Shown here: positions 35,519 to 46,824 of the stretch, in pieces
Layout: every line of letters starts with the position of its first letter
Position numbering within the stretch: the first letter of the stretch is position 1
Assembly: GCA_030549175.1 (NCBI GenBank)
Contig: JAUKUA010000009.1
Span: 780,402 to 844,401 of the forward strand
DNA from: Lasiosphaeris hirsuta
Taxonomy: Eukaryota > Ascomycota > Sordariomycetes > Sordariales > Lasiosphaeriaceae
Length of the DNA: 64,000 nucleotides
Reading direction: 5' to 3'
Notes under the pieces: generated by a model
Databases searched by the model: none
What the model was told of the DNA's origin: nothing
The model's input: only the letters and a program-made list of their open reading frames with translations
Translations under genes and position numbers: made by a program

Positions 35519-36114
35519 CTAGCTAGGACACGGTAGTGGGCGCGTCCTCGGTTGCCTACGACAAGGGATTCGGCAACGAGGAGCTGACGATGCCCGCTGG
35601 GCGCCCAGCTCGCAGATAGGTAGACATGGCAGTGATTGGGGTAGCAGTGGCGGGGCAGATGGTAAGGGGGTTTAGCGCCGACCTTCAACGGCCTCGGCAG
35701 GCTCTGTAGAGGTCTCATCCTCGGTCGGATCGCGTCAATGTTAGTTTCGCGTCGGAGTCGGAGATCTGCTTCTATTCCTCGCCTCCTTCTTTGGGCGGCG
35801 GGAGACGAGATTTCGTCGGATCCGGCATATCCGCCGACGTCAAGTCACTTCAGTCCCCATCCCCACCGTCGCCGTCGGAAACTCGTCCTCCGTCTCGTTG
35901 CGGGCAAGATGGTACGTCCCGCTGCGACCAGAGCGGTTCTGGAACGGCTGGATGGGGCTTCGTCGTCGTAAGGCCGATGCCGGCCGGGGTCGGCAAACCA
36001 TCTCGTCAGCCTGCGCAGACGGCTGGGGGACCTTGACGGCAGGTCGCGGCCTGGGTCCGGTAACGGCCTCACCCTCGGCTCAGGCTTTGCAACTAATGCG
36101 GACTTGGTCAGAAA
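35519..36114. other. Junction between truncated P450 and RIP-damaged gene
   Basis: GC-rich low-complexity sequence with arginine-rich chance frames on both strands. It may include the 5' flank of the gene starting near 36115. The P450 break lies at its left edge. Confidence 0.4.
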
Positions 36115-37629
36115 ATGTTGTGGGGGGTGACTAAAGAGGTAGTTCTACAGGACCACACCGAGCGGGCGAGCGAGACCGCCCTGGCCACTGCCGACCCCTC
36201 AAGCGATATGTATGTGGTGGACGGATTAGGCGAGCTTGTTGGACACCTCCGGCGCATCGACTGCAACACTGACCGGGTCAACGGCATGTTGAGACTTCTC
36301 ATCAAACGCCCCATTCAGATTCGCCCTGGCAAGAAGTTCACCGCTGAGACTCTAGAGTCGATCTACGAGCCCGGCGGTGAATCTAAGTGGTTCAGCTGCT
36401 ACGTCCAGGCCACCGGCGATATCCAGGCGAATCTGTGTGGCACATGTGAGAAGGGGCAAGATCCATTCTAAGACTACGTGTTTGGAAACGGCGAGTCACA
36501 ATGCGGTAATTGCGAGTGGAGCAAGCATAATTGCAACTCCGCCACATGCCCCGAGTCACGATATGGTTCTGGTGCCGACTCGGGGGCCACGGCCATAGTG
36601 CCACCAAGCGAGAAAACCTCCCATCCTATCCTGGACGAGCGTCTATATCGTGGATTTAAGACCATCAACCACAAGACGGCGTCTGTTGGCGAAGGTAAAG
36701 ATCAACCCGTAGCTAAAGACGGCCCCCCAAAAGCTTCAGCCCGCAAATCTCTCCTGAAGGCAGCTAAGAAACAACCTCTCGCCGATGCGGTTACGCCGGT
36801 TACCGGGACCCCGATGTCGCAAAGCCCACCGCTGGAGCTCGGCCAAAAAGATGGAGAGGGGGCGAGTCTACCCGATATCAACAGGGAAGCCCTGGCTCTC
36901 TACGACAACAGCGGCGGCTTCAGCAACATCGGCCGCCGTGTTAACGCAGACAGCTCCCAGAAGACCTCTCAGAAGCGGAAGGGTTCTCACATGAGGCCCT
37001 ATTCGACGCCAAAGAGGATGCGGGCCTCGGCAAAGCCGACACCGCGGGCTACGGATTCGGTATCGGCATCGGTCTCTACTGGTCCGCCGAGTTGTAAGCC
37101 ACGGGGGACCCATGCAATAGCAGCTGGACCTGTTCAGCTACAAAGTAGCGATGAAGCAGCGCAGTTTCTCACCAGCACGGCGTTGGCTAAGGACCTGGAG
37201 TATGATGGCTATATATCGTAGGATTCGCAGACTAACGACCCTGTCGTGCCAGAGGAGTGGTGTCTCCACCAGGTCAAACACCGCAGCCAGGCGACGAATA
37301 TTTCGGTAAGACAGTACTGGCACTGGGTTTAAAAGGGAGGCAGCAACAAGAAGAGCATACTTAAGCACCAGGTGTTCAAGGGCATACATCGAGGGAAGGT
37401 TCAATGGGGCGTCTTCAAGTACCTAACCGACTTTTATCTACGTACCTCAGAGGTAGTCAACATCACATACGCGGACAACACCAAGAAGATCATCATCAAG
37501 ACTAGGCCAATCCCTAGTGTCAAGTATCGCGGCGCCATCCTAGCATATTTTAAGCGGAGCCGGACGAAAACGAGGTTCTTAGCCTTTATTGGCGGTAAGG
37601 ACATCGCCCTTGCAAAGACAACTCTGTAA
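36115..37629 (+). pseudogene. DUF3716-like gene broken by three in-frame stops
   Basis: One reading frame runs from 36115 to 37629, interrupted by TAA at 36469, TAG at 37219 and TAA at 37330. Protein similarity is continuous across them. A cysteine module spans the first stop (LCGTCEKGQDPF before it, GESQCGNCEWSKHNC after it), as in the fungal DUF3716 family. A lysine-rich middle follows, then a conserved-looking C-terminus (KVQWGVFKYLTDFYL, YRGAILAYFKRSRTK). Each stop can arise from a glutamine codon by one C-to-T change before A, the signature of RIP. The function of the family is unknown. The gene is presumably dead. Confidence 0.7.
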
Positions 37630-39428
37630 GTTTTCTTTAGCTATCTTTGCCGATCCCTCCGTTGCTGTGGTAAGCTAACATGTGTAGACAGTGAGGCTGT
37701 CGATGCCGCATAGGAGTGTATACAACCAGAGGTACTCTCGGCTGATGATTCGGAGTAGACGTCCGGGCTAGCCTCGCATCCGGACTGAAGCCCGTCGGCG
37801 TGGCCTAAGTCCCTTCTGCCTAACTCTTTATCAAATGGGTAGGGTTTCCGGTTCCCCTTTCCTTTTTTCTTTGTGGTTATTTGGTTCTGCTGTTTTGGCC
37901 TCACCCATCTCGAGTCTTTGCCCGGGATTTTATCCATTTCGCTTTGTTTTAGAGAAAGGATGCCACGGCGCGCTATCTAGGTACCTTGTTGCTGTTGATG
38001 AAGGCGGGTGTATAGATATTTGTCATCAACATTTGTTCTATGTATGTCAGAGCAATGAGATAGTATATTTCAGGTTACCCTTCGTGTTATTTTAGTACGT
38101 ACAAAGGGACCTGCATCTAGTGCTGCTTCAGACACTTAGTTTGCGGCCAAGCATGAAGCACTGTGCCGTTTATCGTGCAGACTGACCCCCGCCTTGGCCA
38201 GAGTTGGGGGCTTTCCGCCCGTCAACAAGCCACACCTTCCGCAGGTTCAAATTCGTCTCTCTTCCCCTTAAATTCTTTCGTCATCCTCCCTTTCGCCCAC
38301 AGCCACGGCTCCCAATTTTCGCCCAACCACTGCGCGGCACGCAGGGCACGAATTCATTCTCGTCAAGTGATCTATAAGTGGATTCTAGATGCATAGGAAT
38401 GGTACAAGCCTCGCAAACGGTCAGGTGCAAAAAGGGTGCTCAAGGCGCCGTACTGAGATATGCAGAGCCCAAGGTACCGGCCATGTACGCACCCTCCTGC
38501 CCCCAAGCTCTGCTTCCATCCGCCAACTGCACAAAGGGATGGTAACTGACCGAATCTATAGGCAGTCATTGCATGACACCACCTTAGGCATCATGCCCCC
38601 ATACCGACAGCACGTGGCATATAGACCACCGGGGTTTGAACTTACGACCTGAAGCAGGCACCTAGTATGGTGCTTCTTGCCAGCACATGGGAAATGGCAA
38701 TGATGCCCTTGGCGTTGTCATGAACCAGTTCAGCTCGCTCACTGTTTATGCTGAACTAGCTCAGGGCGCTGATACCTATTACGCCCCTCAGTTCGCTTTC
38801 CACCCTACTATCCGGCAGGCAGTCCCGGCCATCTTCACGCCGCCTACACGAATGAAGTCGATTGAGCAGTGCCTTGAGAATCCTATTAACGGTATCATCT
38901 GTGATGTTGGCGGTTTATCTAGATCGAAAAAGCATTTTTCCTCTTCTATTTCAGCATAGTGTCTTATCAGACACTTATGGCAATCAGTGTCCGCTCAAAG
39001 CTACTGGCGAATTCAAGTAGACGGTAATAAGAGCAGGCTTGCTGACACTTTCGCAGAGTTTAACTGATTGACTGGTAGAAACTGGTGTGAACTGGCTGTT
39101 ATTTTAACATGGAACTTTAGATGCAGGAGCTCTAAGAGCAGCACTCGCTATGCCCGTTGCGAGAGCTTCTTTGTAGATGTTGAAGGGATTTGGTAAAACG
39201 AGTAGGCTCATAGCGAAATGTTGTAATGGAGGCATCTCAGCTAGTCGGCTTCCAGCCCTAGTGGGCCGGCGGGAACGAACGGCAGCACCGTGGTAACCGT
39301 CTTTCGTGGGATTTTAGCGTTTTGTCAAACGCTTAAATCCAATAAAAGTTATTCGCTCCATCTGTAGATAGCGCATAACATAAAACCATGACACCCAGCG
39401 TACTGATGAAATCCCCAGTTCCTTCGCT
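37630..39428. other. Gene-poor region with one orphan protein-like fragment
   Basis: At 38687-38959 (plus) a 90-residue frame (TYYAPQFAFHPTIRQAVPAI and IICDVGGL) looks more protein-like than its surroundings, but I do not recognise it. The rest shows only short frames. Confidence 0.35.
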
Positions 39429-39873
39429 CTATTTCGTGAACAGATGACGACCGAAACTACCCCGCGCGTGCTCGAGCTCGGCCAGCCGATTAATCTGAGC
39501 AATCATCGCCGTCATTTTTGCCGGGCGCATCATAGTGCGGCTCATACTGACAAACTTGGAAAATTCTTGGAAATATACTCTGGCGTTATCGCAGTCTGCT
39601 GTACCGGCCGGTGGGGGCTCCTCCATAGTTTTTGGCCCGTTGGTATCCCCGGGAGGTGACATTGTGTCTCCTTAATGTGCCTCCGGCTCGCCTTTAGATT
39701 TAGGGGAGTTAGTTAATTCTTTTTTTCTGATAGAACTGGGGGCTCGTCATACTGTTGAGCTGCTTGAGACGCCTGTGCCAGTCAGGGATGTTGGCAACGA
39801 GGCGCTTGAGTGGGTCCACGGCGGTATCCGGCTCCTCACTTCTAAGGATGGTTTGTGAACTTGTTGCGGCCAT
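39429..39873 (-). pseudogene. Decayed fungal hypothetical protein (coiled-coil type)
   Basis: Two consecutive minus-strand blocks look like the two ends of one known type of Sordariomycete hypothetical protein. The first, from ATG at 39873, has AVDPLKRLVANIPDWHRRL. The second, to the stop at 39429, has YFQEFSKFVSMSRTMMRPAK then INRLAELE. A stop and a frame change separate them, and the middle of the protein is missing. Function unknown. Confidence 0.35.
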
Positions 39874-42800
39874 TCTGCTAAACTGGTGATGGGTGGAGAA
39901 ACTAAGCACGGCTAACGAGGGGTTCTTGAAAGAAGGGGAAGAAGGGGCCAAGTGGTTTATATGCAGAATAACTAAACTGACAGTGGGGGAAGTCAAGTGA
40001 GGGAAGGGTGGATCTTACATGGAAGGAGAAGAATTTGCGAGCCGACATGGAATGGGATGGGATGTGTGATTCGACTCTCTGTGTGGACCCGTTCCAGGGA
40101 TATGACCCACCCAAACGCCGAAAAGACCGCAGCCAACGTGCCGTAGTGCTTGGAAATGAAGCGCTGCGACGGTCTGGACTTGCCAGGTGATCAGGCGGGC
40201 GAAAATTGTGGTTCAAGAGTCGTGAAGCATGAAGTGCAAGCGGAGTACGGGCCAGATGATTATTCTAGCCAACAAAAGGAAACCCGGATCACACAGCACC
40301 ACCTCACCATGATCGCCATCTTCCGTGCTGACCAGACAGTTCTCCGTCCACGCAACCCAATCCCCTGTCTCGTCTACAAGCTTCACTCGAGTGCTGGGAG
40401 AAGCGAAGGGGGCAAAAGGATTCAAAGGTGAGGTTGCAGTGGTGATCCGCAATATCTCGCAAAGCGCCACCATCACCCAGGCCCCAGGATTGTCCCCCAT
40501 ATCCTCAGCCCCTTGCTCGCTGCACATGCATGCATGCACTGATCTCCGGTCGGGTCACCCCTTGCCCCGGGCTCCTGGTCGCCCCAAAGTCCGCTTGGTG
40601 ATCAGATCCTCCAAGGTCGCGTTCTCCAATGAAAACCTACCCATTTTGTCCGAATTCCAACTCTCGCCAAGTCCCTCCAAGAGCACCCACGTGCCGCTGT
40701 CTGAAAGTCAACGAACGTGGCCATTAGTCGTTGGACGGTCGATCCATCATATTAAGCGGCCATTCTGCTTGAATGGCGTTATCGAGGCAACTTTGGTCAA
40801 TTGGACGTATCCATCGGTCATGACACATAGGATTGAGAGAGCCATCCGCTCCCACACTGTCAAGAGTCTTGGGAATATGAACCATGCGTGGGACTGGAGG
40901 ATAGTTGTCTGCCGAGAAATTCGGCTATGCCAGAGCTGAGCTCCGGGACCTGTGACTTAAGTATCTTAGCTAGAGCGTCCTGGCTAGCCATCCCAGCTTA
41001 GCCCGAGGACAGCGAGCAGTAGGCAAAGATGTCGGCCTTGCCAACCTGTCCCTGAACTGTCGGTAAGCGGAGGCCGAACAACGCTGGAAGGGTAGATATC
41101 TGCATTCTTACATGGAGCTGAAGCGAGTTGGATGAACATTGGGATTTGTGCATTGGCTGCTGCAGACCGATTGAAGGGAGTAGGACATTTCGGAGTACGA
41201 TCTTGTCTTGCCTTCTTAGACTATTGCGTGACGCGATGGCTGATCCGACACACGGGAGGAGACTTGGAACTACAGCTAGCCCGAGTGGACTAGTTCTTGT
41301 CACTTTGGCCGGCCAAGTTTTGGTCTAAGACTCTGCCCGAAAGGCGAATAAGCTAGTCTCATAGGTCATCATGGGCCTAGGTTCTGAAGTTGGGATCAGT
41401 CCACTCGTCGTCAATCCCCCATCCACGGCCTCAGCGAAAGCCACAGTCATCAGTGCGTCCGCCAGTGTCGAGGTATAAGCTAACAGCACAGTGGGTTGCT
41501 GGTTCCCATACCACGCAGTGGTCAGCTTGCCGTCGCTGAGGATGACAATCGCAACCGCAGTCACGGTGCCTAATGTAGGCCAATATAAGGGATCTCGCAC
41601 ACGTTGAACTTGGATGCAAGCAAACCAACCTCTTTACTCACAACAGATACTCAAACCCAAGGCGCCAAACCCAATCAGCGGAAATCGGGCGATAACGCCC
41701 GGCTCCCACTTGCGTCCGCTCTCGCCGGGCTCGCCGGGCTCGCCGGGCTCGAGCTTGGATTTGGGCGATTCATTTTTGTCGTGCATTTATCCGGAATAAT
41801 GGTTCTAACCGCGCTCAGCTCTTCGTCTTGGGTTAAACCTCGGGATACCGTAGTTCTGCCGGCAGCTGTCCTTGCACGTAGTATCAAAAATACTGGTTCA
41901 AAGTGATGTAAAGCAGGGTGACTGGAATGCGCAGGGAAAAAGAGAAGCAGCCAGAACAGAGCAGGCCGGTCTAGGTAATATAGAGGGGGGGGGGCCGAGA
42001 AAGTACCTCAAGCTTCCCAGCCCAAAAGCACACGAATGTGTCAGAATTCAGGTGGGTGCCAGCACCGGTTCATTGGCAGTGAATCTGCATCCATGGTGGC
42101 GATTCTGCGGAAGCACAGCATCTCATCACAAGGTGTTATTGGACGAGCCGATTTGCAGGCAGTGTTGAATGTTGATTACTGGCCTGACATCCATATGCAC
42201 GGCGTCGGAGTTCACCCACCTCCATGTTCGCTGTGACAATTCCGGGAGGGCAGCAGCGCTTGAACTGGGGCGTGTCGACCCGATGGTAGTGCGGATATAG
42301 GATGTGTTAACTTGCGCTGGTTAGTTGAGTAGCTGATTGATTGATTGATTGATTGATGTTATTCATGGTGCGGGGTTATGCCCCTTCGTCAGGAGAAGTC
42401 TAGAAATTGGAGTCTACGTGCTCCTCCTCATCGTCTGGGCTCCGTGGCAGAAAATCTTGCTTTTGGAACGCGAGTGACTTATCGTGATACCGTTGGAGTA
42501 ACTTATAGGAGCAGGGTATTAATAGTGTAAAGAAAGTGGATAAAACTGCCAATTAGAGAGGTTGTAGGATGCTTGATTAATGCAGGAGAATGGATGCCTG
42601 CGGCACAAATACCTAGTTGATGGCTAAGGCTATAACGGGGCTTATAATAGAGAGCGTAGAATAACGATGCACCGTAGCCACCATCACTTTGCACCCTAGT
42701 GCATCCATCGTTTGAAACCCACTTTTTCCACACCCCGCCTTTGAGCCACACCACCATCAGGGCTGTCAAAGGCCGTCAACGGCCGTTAGAAAAACAAGGA

Positions 42801-42880
42801 GGAACGGGAGTGAAGGACGGGAATTAGATTTATTTGGGTGGAGTATTCCCTCTACGGAACCCCTCCCCCCCCCCCCCCCC
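39874..42880. other. Gene-poor region with weak, probably decayed coding traces
   Basis: Protein-like stretches occur on the minus strand at 40213-40539 and about 40600-40930 (the latter with stops), and at 41325-41600, where a segment vaguely recalls fungal DUF3176 membrane proteins. None is convincing. A 9-bp TCGCCGGGC repeat (three copies) is at about 41722-41751 and a TGAT microsatellite at about 42333-42357. Confidence 0.35.
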
Positions 42881-43222
42881 TCAAGCAGACGAAGGCGAGG
42901 ATGACGAGCCCACAAAGACCACCAAGACCGCGACGTACGCCGCGGTCGTCGCGACAAGGTTCCACGGCGGTTGGGTGGAGAAATTGGCCATGGCGACGGC
43001 GAAAAGGATGGTTGACACCGAGGTCGTGATGAGCGGGACGTTCTCGCCACCCTTATACAGCACCATGACCAGCACCGGGACGGTCAGCGCCAGCCCGCCG
43101 AGCAGGCTGAACCACAGCCGCAGCGCGAACAGGTCTGCCTCGCGCCGCGCCTTGGCTGAGCCGCGCGACCCACCTGCGAGCGCCGGCGCCTCGAAGTCGT
43201 CGGGTACCCGCTGCTTCCGCAC
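42881..43222 (-). pseudogene. C-terminal fragment of a DUF6594-type membrane protein
   Basis: The 113-residue frame has the typical end of fungal DUF6594 proteins: an amphipathic linker (KARREADLFALRLWF), then three hydrophobic segments (LLGGLALTVPVLVMVL, TTSVSTILFAVAMA, ATTAAYVAVLVVFVG). The larger N-terminal part of the family, with its PRLAALM-like start, is not found upstream. A possible acceptor (GACCAG) precedes the fragment. It is either the last exon of a gene whose 5' part has diverged, or a truncated copy; the surroundings favour the latter. Confidence 0.6.
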
Positions 43223-44511
43223 CTGGTCGTACTCACCACCAAGACGTCATACAGACTACCCGACGGGAAACCATGCCCGCGTATAGTATTAGTTGACTCA
43301 GATACTCACAAGCTGACGGGAATGAATGTCAACGAACCTGTTCAGTCTTCCGACATCGAACTTGACAACATTGAGACTTCAGCTAGTTTGAGGCTCCACG
43401 ACGCACCGCCTCCGCTTCTTGGGTCTTTCTCCAAAGAGGAGGATCTTATTACGCTTGGATGAGAATGGTAGCCAAAGGCAGTATTTGAATCTATACATAT
43501 CACATATCGACCTAGAGGCTACAAGGGGGCAATACAGTGTCTGACACTAGCCGTTGTTTTACTGCTCTCATGAAGGCGAGACGATCTCCGTAACACTATT
43601 TAAGAATCAGGTTGGACTTTTATGGGCTAGGAGAGGTGCTCTGCCGGTATCACGCTTCACAACAACCCATCTCAGATCGCTCTCGTTCAAGCGAACTGCA
43701 TGAAGCCCTCGATCGTTCTATACTGCCCGCTATGAGACTCTAGTTCCACGCCAGCGAGACCCTCTCGAGCGACCAGCCCACGTAACCAAACCAAAGACCC
43801 GTCAATACCCACCTGTCAATACCCACCCGTCAATATTATCTTCAAGGGTGTTTGTACCTTGCAGCATCCCGCCTGTCGATAGAACTGCCAAAACTGACGT
43901 ACTTGGAGTAGATGATACTCATAGGGACACGCTTTCTTACTCGGGAGTTCCGGTTGTGCGGTAGGCATGGGCTTGGTCTGTCATAACGGCTGACGAAAAC
44001 GTGCTTTGTTCTGTAAGGGCCTTGTAACCGAAGAGGTACGATGGAGGCGTGGCTTGCAGTAGTAGAGCTCGATGTCGAAGACGCACATTGTGTCTCTGCA
44101 TATTGGTGACGGATGTTAGATTTCTTAGCAGGACTGAAATGGTCGGTATAAGTACTACCTTTAGTCCTCAATGGTCGTGGTATGATGTCGTAAGAAGTAT
44201 ATGATAGACTTTAGCGTTGTCCTAGCCGGAGGACAGTGTTATGGTACCGAGATTACTAAGCAATCCTATTTTGCGACAACGTTACCACTGATATAGCCAC
44301 ACCCTATTAGGTATGGTTAGCATAAACCGAGGAACGTACTGGAATCTCCAGGTATTAACTTTAATCAAGAGTCCAAATGAGGCCATACACCTGTGCAGGC
44401 TAGCTCACCCTAGCTCAGGAGCGGCTTAGAGTCACACACGAACATGGAAATTGCGGAGGGAAACTTTAGTGTAAAGTATAGAGCTGTTGTAGCGGCTTAA
44501 TGTACCTTAGT
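43223..44511. other. Intergenic, small tandem repeat
   Basis: A 14-15-bp unit (CCCGTCAATACCCA) is repeated about three times at 43798-43840. No gene supported. Confidence 0.45.
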
Positions 44512-45121
44512 TTAGGACCACCCCCATGCATGCGGATGATGGCAGTCCACTAGCAACCAAGAGGGGCCAGAGCTCACATCTAGCAAAACCTCAACAACGG
44601 CTATGGCTGGAGATGTATAGTTGCCATTAGGTACGAATTTTATCCCCCGCTCCAGCAACGGCGCAGAGTGGTCGACAATCCAACGCTTGGCCTTTTTGGA
44701 CCGACCCCATAACGCTTTCTTGTCCCCGTCGTACACCTCGCGTACTTTCTGGAGTTGAGCGTACACACCCGCCCAGCTTTTCTCATCGCGAATGCCGTAT
44801 TTGATCTTAGACTTGACACGGCCGTGTGGTTCATTAGGGTGTGTAGAACCTTGAAGTGGTCCATGGATTTGGCAAAGATTCTGTCCCAAAAGGCCATCCG
44901 CGCCGCCACTGGCAAGACTTGTCCGGGCGGTAGCTCCTCGTCACCGCCAGCGTCCTCTGGGCAGAGAGCTCCTCCATGCTCCTGGTAGGTTTGAATTCTC
45001 CCGAGGCGGTGTCATATATGGATCGGGGGTTCTTGAAAGCGCCGTGTAAGTTGTGGAGGCGGTTATCGATAAAGTCTACTGCCGGGGGGTTGACGTGGAT
45101 GGATGGGATACTGGTGGACAT
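44512..45121 (-). pseudogene. Fragment of a fungal STAND/NACHT N-terminal domain (DUF7708-like)
   Basis: From the minus-strand ATG at 45121 a plausible N-terminus (SIHVNPPAVDFIDNRLHNLH) runs into a different frame (ARMAFWDRIFAKSMDHFK) and then a third (KIKYGIRDEKSWAGVYAQLQ, to FVPNGNYTSPAIAVVEVLLD). The last part resembles the helical region found before NACHT domains in many fungal STAND proteins. At least two frame changes are needed and no NACHT domain follows. It is probably a broken remnant; unrecognised introns are an alternative. Confidence 0.4.
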
Positions 45122-45897
45122 ATCCGGGTGTGATACACGTATGTGTCAACAAGAGGTTTAGGGAAAACTGAGTTGAGGCGTTACGAAGGGAGGAGATGCC
45201 CGTCGAGATAAGTGCAGTGCGATAAGGGGTACCTAACCAATAATCCGGGTCGTCCACGCAGACTATGCGGTGCTCATCATCCCCTGCTGTGCTACACCCC
45301 CCCCCCCCCCCTCCCGCATCACAACCAAAACACCTCCAAAACAACTCCAAAACAACTCTAATCAGCCCAAGGTACAATCTGTGATGGAAGACTCAGCTAG
45401 CAACTAACGGGTGGTCCTTTATACTGACCTAGTAACCTAAATTCGTGTCCTCCGGTAGCAACTCCAAAGTCTCGAACAGCGGCCCTACCCAAAGCAGCCC
45501 GATGACAAAGGTCCCCCGAGCCGTGGGCGTCTGGAAAAGAAGGTCACTCGACCGGTCCTCAGCTACTACGACAATTGAGAAGGGGGCGTGGTATGGGGCT
45601 GACCTACGATGGTCTTCTCCCACTTCAACGACGTCATAAAGGGAGGGGTCATTACCGAGTCCAACTTGGTCTTGTTAGTCAAGTTACTTCCTCACTTCAC
45701 TGGGAGCTATCTTGTTGCAGCGGACTGGTGGAGAAAAAAAGACGAAGAAGTCCAAGAGATAGCATCGAGGATAGGGAGGTTTCATGGTTGTGGTTCTAAA
45801 GTCTTGGTGTTCTTCTCGTGGTTCAGGTTGGGATACGAAGAACGAGTGGGTGGGTTAGGATTATGACACAAGTTTAAAGTATATGAGCAATCTGGGG
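45122..45897. other. Intergenic
   Basis: Contains a C run at about 45297-45312. A plus-strand frame at 45609-45866 is not recognisable. Confidence 0.45.
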
Positions 45898-46452
45898 TTA
45901 CATCGAGTTTGATCTGGAACGTCCCTTTGGATTCCTCAGCCCGCCCTCAAGTTCCAAGATCCTATCCGCCAAAGCCCTCTCCATCGCCGTCCGAGGTCTC
46001 CACGGGGGATTCATGATATCCCCAACGGGCACGCTACTCCGCAGCTGCAGCTGGAGCTTTACCAGGTCCTCTTGTAAATCCCGGCACTGGTAGCCCAGCT
46101 CCCAGTTCTTAGCCTTCTCTACGAGGACCCGCTCGTCAAAGTACCTGACTAGCCTGTCCACAGACCCCTGGGAGAGTTCGGGTGGTCCAATCAGGGCGGC
46201 GATCTCGGTGAGCAGCACGATAAGGCCTCGCATCTCCTCGAGCAGATCGCGGCGCTCATATTCGCGCTCCCATACAATTGACATGAGATCTTGAGTGGAT
46301 TGTTCTAGTTTTGCCAAGAGGCTGAGAATCTTGGCTGCACGGCATTCGAGCTCCGGGCCGAGGCTGAGCGGGACGTTTTCCTCGTCATCATCGTTGTTGC
46401 TCATAGGGACGCGGCTGACGCTTCCGTCTCGTGTCTGTGTCGCCCGGTGCAT
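45898..46452 (-). CDS. Small coiled-coil hypothetical protein
   Basis: A single exon of 184 aa, or 168 aa if the second Met (46404) is used. An acidic start (SNNDDDEENV) is followed by long charged helices with leucine spacing (CRAAKILSLLAKLEQSTQDL, REYERRDLLEEMRG, QCRDLQEDLVKLQLQLR) and a proline-rich end. It suggests a dimerising or scaffold protein. It has no family I can name. It is divergent from the NACHT gene, 0.37 kb away. Confidence 0.55.
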   Translation of the reverse strand: MHRATQTRDGSVSRVPMSNNDDDEENVPLSLGPELECRAAKILSLLAKLEQSTQDLMSIVWEREYERRDLLEEMRGLIVLLTEIAALIGPPELSQGSVDRLVRYFDERVLVEKAKNWELGYQCRDLQEDLVKLQLQLRSSVPVGDIMNPPWRPRTAMERALADRILELEGGLRNPKGRSRSNSM

Positions 46453-46824
46453 TTCGGAAGTTGGGCTTTTTATCTCAGCGATGGATCTTATGGTGGATCG
46501 AGGAGTTGATTTCGAATGCTAACAAGGACAGTAGATAGAACGTCTGTTTTGGGCACCTTCATGTTGGGGTCTTCATGTTGGGCGGCTTCATGTTGGGCGG
46601 CTTCATGTTGGGCGTACTGGCGTGTGGCTACTACCCACGTGTTTACATGGGTTGTCCCAGTTGTCGGGTGTGCTTGGCAGCCAACGAGAAACCAGGAAAG
46701 TATTGGTACGTGGCCAACCAAGAGGTTCAGACCAAGTCTCGTCCCCGCACCTCCAGTTCTCCCCATTCTTCAATCCAGACGCCCCCATTTGCAACCCACG
46801 ACCGATACCGACTACCTGCGGGAA
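46453..46824. other. Divergent upstream region with minisatellite
   Basis: Lies between the coiled-coil gene and the NACHT gene and holds the 15-bp repeat at 46557-46615. Confidence 0.5.
46557..46615 (+). repeat. 15-bp minisatellite, about four copies
   Basis: Four tandem copies of CTTCATGTTGGGCGG (the first 14 bp and with a change, the last with one change). On the minus strand one frame would read a repeated AQHEA, but there is no gene support for it. Confidence 0.85.

Noticed and set aside
38190..38265. tRNA-like A box and B box words on the plus strand
   Set aside because: The arms cannot be folded into a cloverleaf and the acceptor stem does not pair.
38610..38690. Minus-strand tRNA-like B box (GTTCAAACCCC)
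   Set aside because: No paired T-stem or acceptor stem; at best a tRNA-derived relic.
40325..40939. 204-codon plus-strand open frame
   Set aside because: No motifs. The minus strand of the same region looks more protein-like but is broken by stops.
43323..43461. 46-codon plus-strand frame with an acidic, protein-like sequence
   Set aside because: Too short, with no partner exon or family support.
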